Source: Clostridia bacterium
Lineage (GTDB): Bacteria; Bacillota; Clostridia; HGM11514
DNA length: 13,870 nucleotides
Assembly (NCBI GenBank): GCA_900757255.1
Contig: CAAENE010000177.1
Location: forward strand, 1 to 13,870
Direction: 5' to 3'
The notes below the pieces were generated by a model. That model searched no databases, was not told where the DNA came from, and saw nothing but the letters and a program-made list of their open reading frames with translations. This document shows positions 13,164-13,870 of this stretch, in pieces (the stretch's first letter is position 1; every line of letters begins with the position of its first letter). The position numbers were made by a program, and so were the translations under genes.

Positions 13164-13213
13164 ATACAACATTTTTCAAATAATTTTATTGATAACACGC
13201 GAGGTGTATCTGA

Positions 13214-13870
13214 GTGCTGAGACGAACATTTGCGGTTGTGACAGCTAAACTGATTGTGATGTTAAGCCGCCTTCTGGGGAAGAAGGGGACCTTTTTTGCG
13301 GGCAAGATAGCGTACAAGCTTTGTCCGCATCTTTTAAAAGACTATGTCCGGCAGGTAAAAAAGGAAATTATCGTTGTGCTTGGTACAAACGGTAAGACCA
13401 CGACAAATAACCTGATTTACAAAATTTTGACGGATAAAGGTCATAAAGTAGTTTGCAATAATCTGGGCGCTAACATGCTGTTTGGTCTGGTAAATGCTTT
13501 TGTCAGCTATGGCGGTTTGACAGGTAAGATTGATGCGGATTACGCCGCGCTGGAAATCGACGAAGCCTGGGCAACGCATATATTTGAACATTTCACGCCT
13601 GATAAAATCGTGATTACCAATCTATTCCGGGACCAGCTTGACCGGTATGGTGAAATTGATATTACAATGGATTATATCGGTAAGGCTCTCAAAAAGGCGC
13701 CGGATTGCACTTTGATTTTAAATGGGGATGACCCTCTGTGCGCTTCCTTTGGACAACAATGGAAAGGGCGCGTCATCTATTTTGGTATTGATGAGCAATG
13801 TATGCCATCGGTTGTAGAAACGAAGGAAGGCCAATTTTGTACCTTTTGCCGACATCCTCTCAGCTATGAA
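13214..13870 (+). CDS. murT: lipid II isoglutaminyl synthase subunit MurT (5' part)
   Basis: The start is GTG 13214 with GAGGTG (13201-13206) seven bases before it; 219 codons are visible and the frame runs off the window end. MurT is a Mur-ligase-like ATP enzyme that, with the glutaminase GatD, amidates the alpha-carboxyl of D-glutamate in lipid II. The order is an N-terminal helix region (1-50), the P-loop GTNGKTTT (57-64), the acidic block YAALEIDEAWA (110-120), and FRDQLDRYGEID (138-149), both typical of MurT. CxxC at Cys209/Cys212 opens the four-cysteine zinc ribbon that separates MurT from MurE-type ligases; the second pair lies beyond the end. GatD is expected directly downstream. Amidated lipid II is the cross-linking substrate in many Bacillota. 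Confidence 0.92.
   Translation, partial: MLRRTFAVVTAKLIVMLSRLLGKKGTFFAGKIAYKLCPHLLKDYVRQVKKEIIVVLGTNGKTTTNNLIYKILTDKGHKVVCNNLGANMLFGLVNAFVSYGGLTGKIDADYAALEIDEAWATHIFEHFTPDKIVITNLFRDQLDRYGEIDITMDYIGKALKKAPDCTLILNGDDPLCASFGQQWKGRVIYFGIDEQCMPSVVETKEGQFCTFCRHPLSYE

Overview
The window looks like chromosomal DNA from a low-to-moderate GC Clostridia bacterium (Bacillota), plausibly from the Oscillospirales side of the class. The evidence is strong AGGAGG-type ribosome sites, sigma-A promoters with extended -10 elements, and typical Bacillota genes: an ECF sigma/anti-sigma pair, a YtrA-type GntR regulator with an ABC-2 exporter, MurT, and an S-component-like membrane protein. The genus placement is inference. 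No IS transposase, CRISPR array, rRNA or tRNA was seen.

Layout. Positions 1-96 hold the last codons of a plus-strand gene, probably a secreted carbohydrate-active protein with an F5/8-type C-terminal domain. A 15-bp convergent terminator separates it from a minus-strand pair (161-1943): a ThuA-like protein followed by a Gfo/Idh/MocA oxidoreductase, a likely sugar-catabolic operon. A divergent AraC regulator (2146-2919) shares a compact promoter region with that operon; the two -35 boxes abut over one palindrome. Next come 847 bases without a gene. They hold a candidate structured RNA ending in an intrinsic terminator (about 2911-3166), an AT-rich stretch, and a 240-nt structured leader for a membrane-anchored LysM-G5-M23 peptidoglycan hydrolase (3767-5464). 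An ECF-sigma operon follows (5601-7839): sigma factor, zinc-type anti-sigma factor and two membrane proteins, one of them LiaF-like, driven by a promoter with SigW-like boxes that suggests autoregulation. Then comes a YtrA-type GntR/ABC exporter operon (7992-9846), whose promoter carries a perfect 29-bp palindrome.

Between the exporter and glutaminyl-tRNA synthetase (10184-11839) lies a dense series of hairpins (about 9851-10031) with a multibranch fold and mutually exclusive pairings. It is followed by ATGA, and it resembles what an ORF-less HEARO/OMEGA-type RNA element would look like. A nicotinamidase-like hydrolase and an S-component-like membrane protein (11962-13065) suggest a niacin uptake and salvage pair. 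The window ends in the first 219 codons of murT, preceded by a terminator/attenuator that contains a 9-codon mini-ORF.

Much of the window concerns the cell envelope: M23 hydrolase, ECF stress operon, LiaF-like protein, antibiotic-type ABC exporter and MurT. The least explained parts are the two intergenic RNA candidates and the murT leader. All assignments come from reading motifs by eye; no database search was run.
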